Assembly (NCBI GenBank): GCA_964428355.1
Contig: CAYRYU010000033.1
Location: forward strand, 6,511 to 70,510
Source: CAYRYU01 sp964428355
GTDB lineage: Bacteria; Muiribacteriota; Ozemobacteria; Ozemobacterales; Ozemobacteraceae
Direction of reading: 5' to 3'
Length of the DNA: 64,000 bases
Every line of letters starts with the position of its first letter. Positions within the stretch are counted from its first letter, which is position 1. Below, one piece after another: positions 9,028-18,100 of the stretch. A program made the position numbers and the translations under genes. Under the pieces are notes generated by a model, which did not search any database, was not told where the DNA came from, and saw only the letters and a program-made list of their open reading frames with translations.

Positions 9028-9129
9028 GCCACCAAGGCGCGGAGGCACAGAGGCAAAAGGGGATTCTTGGGTGTTTTTCCTTTCCATTTTCAACCTCTTC
9101 AACCTCCGTGTCTCAGTGAACTCCGTGGC
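9028..9129. repeat. Imperfect inverted repeat, GCCAC...AGG...CACxGAGG type
   Basis: The left arm GCCACCAAGGCGCGGAGGCA, continuing CAGAGG, pairs imperfectly with the right arm CCTCCGTGTCTCAGTGAACT, continuing CCGTGGC. Read on the minus strand, the right arm gives GCCACGGAGTTCACTGAGAC followed by ACGGAGG. The two arms agree at regularly spaced positions. About 50 bp separates them. Confidence 0.6.
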
Positions 9130-9285
9130 AATCCTCTCAAGTGATTTTGCATCAGATTCAAAATCGGTCCCACGACCGTCTTTCAGAAATAAACGGGGAA
9201 TTGAACGATGCCGTTGGGAAAACCTCGGTTATTGAGAAAGCCATGGTCTTTTCCCGGAAAGGTCGAGTTTTGGGAAGAGATGAAA

Positions 9286-9320
9286 AGCCCGAAAGGAACG
9301 GCAAGCGCACCTTTCGGGCT
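9286..9320. repeat. 11-bp perfect hairpin
   Basis: AGCCCGAAAGG and CCTTTCGGGCT are separated by 13 nt. On the minus strand the stem is followed by only four T residues, so at best it is a weak terminator. Confidence 0.5.
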
Positions 9321-9385
9321 CGGAGAGAAGTGTGAAAGGTTCAACCGACAGAGGAAGGGATCGAGATCGAAGGATTTTCGCCAGG

Positions 9386-9454
9386 GATAAACCCGGATCG
9401 ACACTGATTTTCCCAAATTCCAATCCGGGGCCATCCGTGAAAATCCGTGGCCAA
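9386..9454. repeat. Imperfect inverted repeat, ATCCGTG-type
   Basis: ACCCGGATCGACACTGATTT faces CCATCCGTGAAAATCCGTGG. The reverse complement of the right arm reads CCACGGATTTTCACGGATGG. This is a second sequence family, distinct from the CACAGAG type but with the same architecture of periodic, diverged arms around a short centre. Confidence 0.55.
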
Positions 9455-9499
9455 AAAAATCTAACCCGATTTTAAACAGCTTCAGAACGGCCAAGGAAT

Positions 9500-9591
9500 G
9501 CCACGAGGCACACAAGGACCGCGGGGGGCTACGACGGGGGAAAATTCCTCACCCTTCTTTGTGGACTTCGTGTCCTCCGCGACTTGGTGGT
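9500..9591. repeat. Imperfect inverted repeat, second GCCACGAGG-type copy
   Basis: GCCACGAGGCACACAAGGAC on the left faces GTGGACTTCGTGTCCTCCGC plus GACTTGGTGG on the right; the latter reads CCACCAAGTCGCGGAGGACA on the minus strand. It shares the GCCAC/AAG/CGCGGAGG spacing of the 9028-9129 element. Confidence 0.55.
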
Positions 9592-9654
9592 GAGTTTCCG
9601 TTGGCCGGGGTCGCTTCCATTCTGGTTATTTCGGAGGGGATTGGGGAAGCGGGA

Positions 9655-10200
9655 TCAGAGCCCCGCTTTCTCCTTCCAGGCATCAAGGCACCCCTCGGCG
9701 TTCTCGGTCACCTCTTCGCGGCCCTCGGTAGAGATGGTGTTGAACTTCGGGTCGACAATGACAAGAGTGGGGATACCTTCCACCCCATATTTTTCGGAGA
9801 GTTTGTCTGCAATCGGGCTTCCGAACTTCACCGCCGGCCACTCCATCTTGAGCTCTTCCATGTACTGTTTCTGGGCGGCCGCGTCCTTGTCGGAGCTGAC
9901 GAAGACGACCTCGAACTGGTCCTTGTGGGCATTCCGGAACTTGACCAGTTCAGGGGAAAAAGCCCGGCAGGGAGGACACCAATGCGCGGAAAAGTAGATT
10001 CCGACGATCTTGTTCTGGAGGACTTCCGGACTCACGGCCTTTCCACCGACATCGATCAGGTCGGAACCGAAAGTCTCCTGCCAGATGGTTTTGCTGTCAA
10101 CGACCGGTGTCCCGGATCCGGAGGCGGCGCTTCCATCGTTCTGGGCATGGGCGGCAGCGGTTACGAAAAGACAAAGGAGCAGAATCGCGATTTTTTTCAT
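9655..10200 (-). CDS. Exported nucleoredoxin/tryparedoxin-like thiol protein
   Basis: The start at 10200 is supported by GGAG 6-7 nt upstream and gives a textbook signal peptide (MKKIAILLLCLFVTAAAHAQ). The mature 160 residues hold a thioredoxin fold with GIYFSAHWCPPCRAFSPEL (CPPC near residue 77), VFVSSDKDAAAQKQYM, and the cis-Pro loop GVEGIPTLVIVD. WCPPCRxFxP with SSDxD is typical of nucleoredoxin/tryparedoxin-like proteins rather than TlpA. The likely role is thiol-disulphide exchange in the envelope. The C-terminal part TEGREEVTENAEGCLDAWKE includes one more Cys. It is divergently oriented from the C39-like peptidase gene. Confidence 0.88.
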   Translation of the reverse strand: MKKIAILLLCLFVTAAAHAQNDGSAASGSGTPVVDSKTIWQETFGSDLIDVGGKAVSPEVLQNKIVGIYFSAHWCPPCRAFSPELVKFRNAHKDQFEVVFVSSDKDAAAQKQYMEELKMEWPAVKFGSPIADKLSEKYGVEGIPTLVIVDPKFNTISTEGREEVTENAEGCLDAWKEKAGL

Positions 10201-10367
10201 TTTTTTCTCCAGTTCGAATTTATCCCCCGACTTCGGGGGAGAATCAATGATACTCCATGGAAAGGAAATTTTGAACCTTGCCAGCCCCCCCTGCGTATCA
10301 ATTTGCGAACGGGGAAAAGAAAGCGAAGAAGACCAGATGCCCCGCCAAAGAACCAGGGGGAGTCGAG

Positions 10368-11639
10368 ATGAAAACGCAGAAAACCATCCGGAATCTGGTC
10401 CTGGCAACTCTTCTTTTTGTCGCACTGACCCAGACTTCCGCAGTTGTTGCCGGTCCCTTTGACGAAGAAGCCCTGACTTCGACCCCCATCATTCCGATGC
10501 CCGCGGTCAGCGAACCGGAGCAGGCCGCTCCCGCCCCCGCGTCTGTGGTTCCCGTGACCCCGAAGGCGAAAACCGTGGTCCGCGCCACCCCGGTTCCCGC
10601 GGTAAAAGCGCAGGTCTCCAAGGCTCCGACGGTTGCGAGGACGACCGCCCGTTCAGCCCGCCAGGAAGCTGCGACCCCGGCTCCCGCCCCGCAGAATGCC
10701 GGGGTTTCCCTCAACGGATTTTCGGTTCCCCAGGGCCTCGACGGGAACAACTATTGCGGCCAGTATGCGATGACCAGCGTCCTGAACTCCCTCGGATGCA
10801 ACGTGACCTTCTCCGAGGTCTACCGGGAAACCAACCCCCTGGGGATCTTTTCCGCCCCCACGACCATCGTCGACTACCTCAACCGGAAGGGATGCACTTC
10901 CTCCCTCCGGATGGGAGCTTCTCTCGAGGATCTCACCCGCAAGCTGGACTCCGGAAAGCCCGTCATCGTCCTGGTCAACTGCAACGGCACTCCTCACTGG
11001 GTTGCCATCAGCGGTTACAAGAAGGATGCACAGGGGAACATCGTCAGCTGGGAATTGAGGGATTCCGTCTGGGGCGTCAGCGGAACCGGCGGAAAGCACG
11101 AGATGCCCAACGACGAGTTCTCGCGTATCTGGAGCACGCCTCTTCAGGGCGTCACCATGGGAAGTCTCGCCAACTACCGGAATCTCATGGTGGACATCGA
11201 TTCCTACGATCCCGCCAGGGCTTCGACCACACCGATCTACTCCGGAACCTTCGGAACGGCTTTCGAGGATAACGTCGCCGGGGGGATCAACGACGTCGTC
11301 GGAGGCTGGGGAAACGGCCGTCCCACCAGCGTCGTCTCCGGAGTCGGCAAGCTCGGAACCGCCATCCCCGCAGCCGTTTTGACCGTTCCCGGCAGGGCAC
11401 TGACCAATGGCGGGCATTCGATGATGGATGACGCCTCGGACCGATGGAATCGCGGTGGAGTCATCAACCGGACCGTCGGAGCGGCGGAATGGACCGTCGG
11501 CGGGGCTGGCCGGGTTACCGGAAATGTCCTGGACTTCGGCGGCAATCTGATCTCCAGTACCGGCACCGTCGTCGGGAACGGCCTCAAGAAGACCGGGGAG
11601 GCTGCCTCGAACCTGTACAACCGGCTGAAGTTCTGGTAG
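10368..11639 (+). CDS. Exported C39-like cysteine peptidase
   Basis: The start at 10368 (GGGGGAGTCGAG upstream) gives a signal peptide ending VVAG and a 423-residue protein. A Pro/Ala/Val-rich linker (about 30-115) leads to a papain-like C39 domain: the nucleophile Cys in NNYCGQYAMTSVL (about residue 128), SGKPVIVLVNCNGTPHWVAISGY with the His (about 210), and the Asp in ELRDSVWG. The C-terminal 120 residues are Gly/Asn-rich with repeated VGGWG, VGAAEWTVGGAG and GNLISSTGTVVGNG segments, resembling low-complexity surface or membrane-associating tails. No ABC transporter is fused or adjacent, so it is not a bacteriocin-exporter C39 domain. Its substrate is unknown. Confidence 0.85.
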   Translation: MKTQKTIRNLVLATLLFVALTQTSAVVAGPFDEEALTSTPIIPMPAVSEPEQAAPAPASVVPVTPKAKTVVRATPVPAVKAQVSKAPTVARTTARSARQEAATPAPAPQNAGVSLNGFSVPQGLDGNNYCGQYAMTSVLNSLGCNVTFSEVYRETNPLGIFSAPTTIVDYLNRKGCTSSLRMGASLEDLTRKLDSGKPVIVLVNCNGTPHWVAISGYKKDAQGNIVSWELRDSVWGVSGTGGKHEMPNDEFSRIWSTPLQGVTMGSLANYRNLMVDIDSYDPARASTTPIYSGTFGTAFEDNVAGGINDVVGGWGNGRPTSVVSGVGKLGTAIPAAVLTVPGRALTNGGHSMMDDASDRWNRGGVINRTVGAAEWTVGGAGRVTGNVLDFGGNLISSTGTVVGNGLKKTGEAASNLYNRLKFW

Positions 11640-11684
11640 GACCAGGACGGCCGTCGACCTGAAATCGGAAGAGGAGGCTGAGAA

Positions 11685-11984
11685 ATGGGCAACCTCGGAA
11701 CGATGTTGGTTCTCTACACGGTTTTTGCAGTGGTGATCCAGACCGCTTCCCTGGCTTTCGTCTGGTTCGATACTCTTTCCCGGAGGCGGTCCCCCGAACG
11801 CTGGTTCCTTCTCGTCCTGTTCACCGGCCCCTTCGGCCTGATCTTCTACCTGGCTTGGAACATCTCCGTCGACCGGGCTTCGCAGCAGGAAGAAACGAAG
11901 ATCTCCAAACCCCAGGTCCGTCCCCCGGTCAACCGATACCGCCCGGTTCCTCCCGTTCTGCGGCCGAGATTGCAGAACCTCTGA
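11685..11984 (+). CDS. Small two-helix membrane protein
   Basis: 99 residues with AGGAGG 8 nt before the ATG. Two hydrophobic helices (about 5-27 and 40-60) flank a basic DTLSRRRSPERW loop. The C-terminal tail is basic and Pro-rich (PQVRPPVNRYRPVPPV). It starts 45 bp after the C39-like peptidase gene on the same strand, so the two are probably co-transcribed. The layout resembles small phospholipase_D-nuclease-N/PLDc_N-type membrane proteins (FxGPFGLIFYLAWN), but the match is weak. Confidence 0.75.
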   Translation: MGNLGTMLVLYTVFAVVIQTASLAFVWFDTLSRRRSPERWFLLVLFTGPFGLIFYLAWNISVDRASQQEETKISKPQVRPPVNRYRPVPPVLRPRLQNL

Positions 11985-12002
11985 CGAGCCCCTATCCCTG
12001 GA

Positions 12003-12055
12003 AAAACGGGGGACACACGACCAGTTTTCGAAACTGGTCGTGTGTCCCCCGTTTT
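12003..12055. terminator. 25-bp perfect palindrome between convergent genes, REP-like
   Basis: The arms 12003-12027 and 12031-12055 are perfect reverse complements around a TCG loop. The arms contain CGGGGGACACACGACCAG, with A/T tracts at both outer ends, so the stem could terminate transcription in both directions between genes ending at 11984 and 12067. The GGGGGACA/TGTCCCCC core recurs at 56772-56791, suggesting a dispersed REP-type element. Confidence 0.75.
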
Positions 12056-12066
12056 CCCCGTTTTCC

Positions 12067-13440
12067 TCAGGCCACCGGAGCGAACCTGGCGGTGAAATGC
12101 CTCAGGAATGGGGGCTCCCAGGTGATCTTCAGGCCTTTTGCCTTCTTCCTGCGCCCGAAAGTTTCGATGATCGCTTCGATCGCGAAATCGAAATGGCTTT
12201 GCGTGTAGACGCGGCGCGGGAAAGCAAGCCGTACCAGTTCCATCGGGGGAGAAACCGTTTTCCCCGTCTTGGGATCCTTCTTCCCGAACATGACCGACCC
12301 GATCTCGACACCGCGGATCCCGCCGATTTCGTAGAGTTCGCAGCACAAGACCTGGCCTGGGAAGCGTTCGGGAGGAATATGGGGGTAGAATGCCTTGGCA
12401 TCGATGTAGACTGCATGGCCGCCGGTGGGCCGGATGATTCCGACTCCGGCTTTCAAAAGGCGCTCGCCCATGTATTCCGCCGTCCGTATGCGGTATTGGA
12501 GATAATCCTCGTGCAGGACCTCCTCGAGACCCACGGCGAGGGCTTCCAGGTCACGCCCCGCCAGGCCCCCGTAGCTGGGAAAACCCTCCGTAAGGATCAG
12601 TAGATTCCTGGCGTTCATGGCCAGCGTGGAGTCGTTCATGGCAAGAAAACCGCCGATGTTCACGAGCCCATCCTTCTTTGCGCTCATGGTGCAGCCATCG
12701 GCATAGGAAAACATCTCCCTGGCAATTTCCAGCAACGGCTTCTTCTGATAGCCCTTTTCACGAACCTTGATGAAATAAGCGTTTTCCGCAAAACGGCAGG
12801 CGTCGATGAAGAAGGGAATCCTGAATTTCCGGAAAAGCTTCGAGGTTTCCCGGATGTTCGCCATCGATACGGGTTGGCCTCCACCCGAATTGTTCGTGAC
12901 CGTGATCATACCGAGTGGAACATGCTTGTGGTTTGCGGCGAGGAAGGCTTCGAGCCTTTTCAGATCCATGTTCCCCTTGAACGGGTGAACCTTCTCGGGA
13001 ACCTTACCCTCCGGGATCACCAGGTCGACGGCTTCGCCATGGTTGTACTCGATGTTCGCCCTCGTGGTGTCGAAATGCGTGTTGCTGGGGATTTTCTGCC
13101 CTTCCTTCACCAGGATCGAAAAGAGAATTCTCTCGGCCGCCCGCCCCTGGTGCGTGGGAATGACGTGCTTGAACCCGGTGATACTGTTGACCTGCTTTTC
13201 GAAGTTGAAGAAACTCCGGCTGCCGGCATAGGATTCATCTCCCATCATTATTGCCGCCCACTGACGGTCGCTCATCGCTCCGGTCCCGCTGTCGGTAAGA
13301 AAATCCAGGAGGATGTCATCCGCCTTGATCAAGAAAGGGTTGTAATGAGCTTTTTTCAGGATCTTTACCCGCTCCGCGGGCGTCGTCTGACGGATCGGCT
13401 CCACCATCTTGATCTTGAAAGGTTCGATTAGGGTCTTCAT
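12067..13440 (-). CDS. tnaA: Tryptophanase
   Basis: 457 residues, the usual length of the tryptophanase/tyrosine phenol-lyase family. This PLP enzyme cleaves L-tryptophan to indole, pyruvate and ammonia. Visible are LTDSGTGAMSDRQWA, MMGDESYAGSRSFF, THQGRAAE, the cofactor Asp in FFIDACRFAENAYF, and the PLP Lys in GCTMSAKKDGLVNIGG (about residue 253). Two positions separate the enzymes: GVEIGS has Ile where tyrosine phenol-lyase has Arg (MERG), and LRHFTARF has the His typical of tryptophanase where the lyase has Phe. Both favour tryptophanase. No TnaC-like leader peptide is evident in the 120 bp upstream. A TTGAAG/TACACT promoter candidate lies there. Confidence 0.92.
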   Translation of the reverse strand: MKTLIEPFKIKMVEPIRQTTPAERVKILKKAHYNPFLIKADDILLDFLTDSGTGAMSDRQWAAIMMGDESYAGSRSFFNFEKQVNSITGFKHVIPTHQGRAAERILFSILVKEGQKIPSNTHFDTTRANIEYNHGEAVDLVIPEGKVPEKVHPFKGNMDLKRLEAFLAANHKHVPLGMITVTNNSGGGQPVSMANIRETSKLFRKFRIPFFIDACRFAENAYFIKVREKGYQKKPLLEIAREMFSYADGCTMSAKKDGLVNIGGFLAMNDSTLAMNARNLLILTEGFPSYGGLAGRDLEALAVGLEEVLHEDYLQYRIRTAEYMGERLLKAGVGIIRPTGGHAVYIDAKAFYPHIPPERFPGQVLCCELYEIGGIRGVEIGSVMFGKKDPKTGKTVSPPMELVRLAFPRRVYTQSHFDFAIEAIIETFGRRKKAKGLKITWEPPFLRHFTARFAPVA

Positions 13441-13493
13441 TCATTCCTCCATGCTTCCATCTGGCCTTTTGACGGGAAAATCGGCCGGGGGGG

Positions 13494-13523
13494 AGTGTAG
13501 TCCAAACGGGGTGTCGACTTCAA
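13494..13523 (-). promoter_or_regulatory. Candidate promoter for tryptophanase
   Basis: On the minus strand TTGAAG (13523-13518), an 18-bp spacer and TACACT (13499-13494) lie about 54 bp upstream of the start codon. Confidence 0.4.
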
Positions 13524-13566
13524 CAGGAAATTGGCGGTGCACTCCTGGGGCATATCGTGCCCCCTG

Positions 13567-13595
13567 TTGACGGGCGGAGGAAACCCTATTATCAT
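13567..13595 (+). promoter_or_regulatory. Sigma-70-type promoter of the lipoprotein gene
   Basis: TTGACG (13567-13572), a 17-bp spacer and TATCAT (13590-13595) match consensus at five of six and five of six positions, 31 bp before the start codon. Confidence 0.6.
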
Positions 13596-13625
13596 TTCTC
13601 AATCGCAAAGCCCTGGAGGAAAAAG

Positions 13626-15071
13626 ATGAAGTTCACCCCGATTTTCTTGGCAATCGCATTGATGGCGGCCTTCTTCTGCTGCACCGGGTGCGGAGGAGGT
13701 TCATCCAATCCCGCCGGTCCTGCGGCTCCTGTGGAGACCGTTGAACTCAAGGGAAGTCTTGCGTTTCCCAACACGGTGAATTCAGGGCTGCTCCCCGCGG
13801 TGACTCTCATTCCGGGATCCAATCTCGAAGTCCGGAATGCCATCGCAAGTGCCGCTTTTTCGGTCAACGGGATCCCGATATCTTCGCCCCAGGTCACCTA
13901 TGTTGCACCCACCTGGGATATCTCGCTCCAGGGGGTTCAGAAAATTACCACCGGAAGCTACAAGGTCCTCCTCACCATGGGAAAGATCCGCTTCCAGTCA
14001 TGGGTAAAGAGTTCCGGGATCGGTTCCTTCACCATCGACTCCCAAACCACGGCTGCGGCCCTTCTCGCGGATAAGTCCGGCATGGATGCCAATGAACTCC
14101 TCGCTTCTTTCCCCGCCCTTGTCGGGAAGGTGAAAACCCGTTTTCAGAGCGCAATACTCCAGGACCTGGCCCAGGTTCCGGGCCTGGTCGAAAACTCGGA
14201 GGTAATGGAAGCCGAACTCGCGAGCCAGACCAAGATCCTCAAGGAAAACACCAACTTCGACCCAACCGCAATGGTAGCCTATCTGGGGCTCACCAACGAC
14301 CTGGACGGAGACGGTGAGATCGACCTTCGTATCCTGCAGAACATCAGCGGAGACAGGGTCCGCTTCCTGACGACTCTTTCGAGCCAGACTTCGATGCTCG
14401 ACCCCATCCCCTGTCTTGCCAGCTATCCCGATGCGCAACTGCTCTCGGATTTCCGGAACGGCGCGGTCAGCACCACCCGAACGTTCAGCAACACCGCCGA
14501 GCAGGTCGCCCTTGGCCTGTTCTTCAAGAAATCCGCCGCCGCGGATATATATCTGAAGCTTTTCATCAAGCGGATCGACATCGTGGAAGGCTCGTTCAAG
14601 GGAGTCCTCGTCGAGTACCGCTTCGTGGAAGCCCCGTCCACCGCCCTTGCGACTGGAACCAAGGTTCTCACACTGAGGGGGATTCTCCCCGCCGAGGGAA
14701 CGGCATCCTGCACGGATTTCATTATCGATGGAGGAACCCAATCCGACGATCTGTGTTTCCTGGGTTCTATTCCGGGTTTGGGCAGCAGCAACCAGAACAC
14801 GCGTATCCTTCGCGGGATAGATGGAAAGCCAGCGCTGAAGGATCTTTCCTACGCGGAAACCTATCAGACGAACGGGGCGAACCATTTCACCTCAACTGCC
14901 CTCGCATTGGCCGCCATGCACAAGGAGCGTGGTATCGAAGCCGGGGACGTTTTCTCGGTCTACTTCCCCTCCTCGAGACACTATGGTCTGATCAAGATCA
15001 CGGCTGTATCGACCTCGACGGTGACGATGGATTACGTTATCAACTCCGCCATCGACGAACCCCGCTTCTAG
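13626..15071 (+). CDS. Lipoprotein of unknown function
   Basis: The start at 13626 has GGAGG 6-7 nt upstream and yields 481 residues. The N-terminus is a lipoprotein signal (IALMAAFFCCTGCGGGSSN), with a probable lipidated Cys in TGC. A Pro/Ala linker is followed by a beta-rich domain (about 40-135) and a helical stretch. Next comes a segment with NDLDGDGEIDLR, an Asp-rich DxDxDG calcium-type loop. A C-terminal domain contains KALRGILPAEG-like and IDGGTQSDDLCFLGSIPG segments. I see no catalytic motif. It is probably an envelope protein anchored by lipid. It has its own promoter and converges on the large permease gene. Confidence 0.78.
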   Translation: MKFTPIFLAIALMAAFFCCTGCGGGSSNPAGPAAPVETVELKGSLAFPNTVNSGLLPAVTLIPGSNLEVRNAIASAAFSVNGIPISSPQVTYVAPTWDISLQGVQKITTGSYKVLLTMGKIRFQSWVKSSGIGSFTIDSQTTAAALLADKSGMDANELLASFPALVGKVKTRFQSAILQDLAQVPGLVENSEVMEAELASQTKILKENTNFDPTAMVAYLGLTNDLDGDGEIDLRILQNISGDRVRFLTTLSSQTSMLDPIPCLASYPDAQLLSDFRNGAVSTTRTFSNTAEQVALGLFFKKSAAADIYLKLFIKRIDIVEGSFKGVLVEYRFVEAPSTALATGTKVLTLRGILPAEGTASCTDFIIDGGTQSDDLCFLGSIPGLGSSNQNTRILRGIDGKPALKDLSYAETYQTNGANHFTSTALALAAMHKERGIEAGDVFSVYFPSSRHYGLIKITAVSTSTVTMDYVINSAIDEPRF

Positions 15072-15110
15072 GGGTCGTGGAGAAGCGCAAAGGACCAAAG
15101 GGAGCCAGGT

Positions 15111-18100
15111 TCACGCAGGAGGCTCCTTTTCGCGGGAGAAGGACAGGAACTCTTCGACAAACCAGGGCACAGACAGGAGCACGGTCGCGATGAAAAGAAC
15201 GAATCCCAGGAACATCCATTGGGGTCGAAGGTGAGGCAAAGCCAGCGGTAGCGGGCTCAAGAACCAGGCAACCGCAAGGGGGCCTTCACCCACATTACCT
15301 GTAAGAAAGAAAGGGCCGAAGGCAAGAACGAGGAAAAGGGCTGTTCCGAAATAACCTGCCTGATCGGCTCTGGGGAAACTGAAGAACCGGGCCCTTTGGA
15401 ACCTCCCGCCGAGAAGAAGCGAAGCGGTGAAAAACAAGCATGTCCCCATGAGACCCTCGAGCTTTCCCGGGTATTCCGGAAAGAGAGGAACCGGAACCAA
15501 TTCGTTCATGAACGCACCGATTCCGATGGTGAGCCCCAGATGGATGAACGCCCAGGGGATTCCACTGGCCGCCCCTTTGCAGTAGAGGAACCCCAAAAAG
15601 GTTTTCAGGAAGCTTTTTCTCCCTGATCGCAGGAAATCGACCCCGTCGCCGGAGCCGCTTTGGGGCATCTCCCCTTCACCCGCCCCGATCATCAACCAGA
15701 GTATGAACAGGAATGCCCAGAAGGTGGTCCAGATAACCATTCCGCCCGATTTCCCAGTCACGATGGCCAGGCCGCAGTGAAGGACCCCAAGAACCGCCCA
15801 GGAAACCGTGAGATACTTCCGCAGGAAGGAAACGGACGGTCCCCGACGCATTTCCAAAGCAGTTTTCATTCCGAGGAACAAGATACCGCCGATGAAGATC
15901 GCCCAAACCAGGGCCAACCCGGTTTTTACCAGAAAGGGGGTGCTTGTGAGAAAGCCACGGGGAACCGGTCCAAGCAAGAGTCTATCGATCGCCGTGATCG
16001 CCGAATCCTGGCTGATGAAAACGATCATGAAGGGAAGCATCCCCCCCAGGAACTTCCGGAAATCCATTGGCAGGGGAAGAGTGACCGGAAGAAGGACGAA
16101 CTCCTGCATCAGAAACACCGCAACAAAACTCAGGAGGAGTGAGAGCGACACCCTCCAGATCCCCAGCCTGCCCAGAAATGAAGCTGCCAATATCGATGGG
16201 AAGCAAGCGGCGAAACAAATCAAGGTGAGAATGACCACCACCTGGAGCTTTCCCGAGATCACCCTTCCCGCGGTCATGCATGAAAGATGCTCCTGGTCGA
16301 GAAAACGGTTGTCAATTTCTGCCTGGAACCGGGTGAAGGCCATCCCCGGCAGGAGGATTCCGGTAACGAGAAGAAGGATTCCCACCAGAACGCATGGGAC
16401 CGTCCGTTCGATTTCGCTCGATACGTTTTCGCTGCCGTATAAGTAGAGAAGTACGGGAATGCATGCAATGATCAGTTCGACCAGGACAAGACCGCAGAAC
16501 TGGTAATGGAGCTTCTTGTCCCGGGCGAGCTGACGAATCTCCAGAACCAGGACCGGGTTCAACCGGTCATCCAGGCGCTCCAAAACGGGGTGGAATGCCG
16601 GAAGGACCGACAGATCCGTCTGCTCCTCCTCGACAGCGGGTTTGGAACAGGATTCCAAAGCCGCCTGGTCCGTCCCGGTGACGGGTTGATCAAGGGCTTC
16701 CTGAACCGGCGGGGGTGCCCTCAAGGGCTGCGCCATCCTGGCTTTTCGGGCACATTCGTCCCGTCGTGGGGCTTGTGCCGGGGTGGCCGAAGATGTCGAA
16801 AGAACCTCCTGCGAAGGGGTGGCCTTCTCTGAATCCGATTTCCCGGCGAAAGGCGGAAGCCGTTTTTTCCGCCCCAGGAAGATTTCCCAGTCCTCGAAGA
16901 AAAAGGGCTTGGCAGACCGGATGTTGGTCAACATCCAGACCAAGGCAACCACCCAAGTTCCCCAGGCCGTATCCGACGAAGTGAAGCCGATCGGACAAAA
17001 AACGTTCAGGAAATCCCCCGAATGGTGCTGAAGCCCCTCCGAGATCAGGAGTCCGATGAACGGGATAACGACCCAACCAAGAACCCCCATTCCCAAGAAG
17101 ACCTTCCAGGTATCCCTCCGGCTGATCGAGGGAGAGCTTCGCACCGAGGAATACGCTGTTACCGCGTAGTTGAAATAGACCAGGATGCCGCCAAAGAAAA
17201 TTTCAGCGGAATCATTGTCCACGGATCCTGGTTTGACCTTGTGGCCGAACAGAAGGAGCAGAAAAATCCCGATGGAAACCGTTACCAGAAGGATCACGGC
17301 ACTCCAGCAGAAACTTCCCGCCCCACCCCCGTACCAGAGAAACTGAAGATTTCGTTTCCATGGGAGCCCTTCGACCCTCAGGTGGCTGGGAGGGCGGCGA
17401 CTGTCTTCCGAAAGCCCCCAGGGGAGCAAACCCAGCGAAATCCAGATCCAGCCGACTACCCAAACCACGATGGGCACCTCATCCCAAAGCAGAAGCCCGA
17501 GGAGAAGGCTGATCCCGCCCGAAACCAACCAGCCCATGCCGAGGAAAGGCCGAAGTCGGGGCCCCTCCCTGTAGAACGGGTTTCCGATGCCCTCCGCAAC
17601 GAAACCCATCGAAAGTCGCCCCAGGATGAGGTACCAGACCACGAACAGGACAATCCCCTGAAGCATTCCAGCGGTTACGAACCACTTGCCCAGGGGCAGG
17701 GAAATCAGGTCTGGGAGGGACAGAGGACCTGAATCGAAGACGATCCCGTGGAACACGGCCAGGTGGGCAAGCGCAATGGGTGCAAGCAGCAGTCTTGGAT
17801 TGTTTTCCTTGCTGAAAACGGTGAACAGCGTGAACATGAATGTCTGGAAGAGAACCGGCCCTATCCCGAGCCCGAAGATGATCAGGACATTGATGGCCTC
17901 GACGTCCTTGTCGGGAAAAGCCAATCCCACCAGGGCCAACAGGGGAAGGCCCGCGAGTACTGCGCCCATGACCAGGACGAACGCGGAGAGGGCTTTCCCG
18001 AGGACTATCTTCCCCGGGTCCAGGGGTGTCAATTCCTCGAAATCGCTTTCCGAGGACGGATCGTTGGCCTGCCAGGCGAAGTAGAGGTAAAGGGGGATGG

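Larger units (their letters stand above)
8966..9654. other. 690-bp non-coding block built of imperfect inverted repeats
   Basis: No open frame here looks protein-like or has a ribosome-binding site. The block holds at least four separate inverted-repeat structures (9028-9129, 9286-9320, 9386-9454, 9500-9591), which explain much of its length. It separates two minus-strand genes. Confidence 0.6.

Noticed and set aside
12067..13440. Tyrosine phenol-lyase instead of tryptophanase
   Set aside because: VEIG in place of MERG and RHFTARF in place of RFFTARF match tryptophanase at the substrate-discriminating positions.
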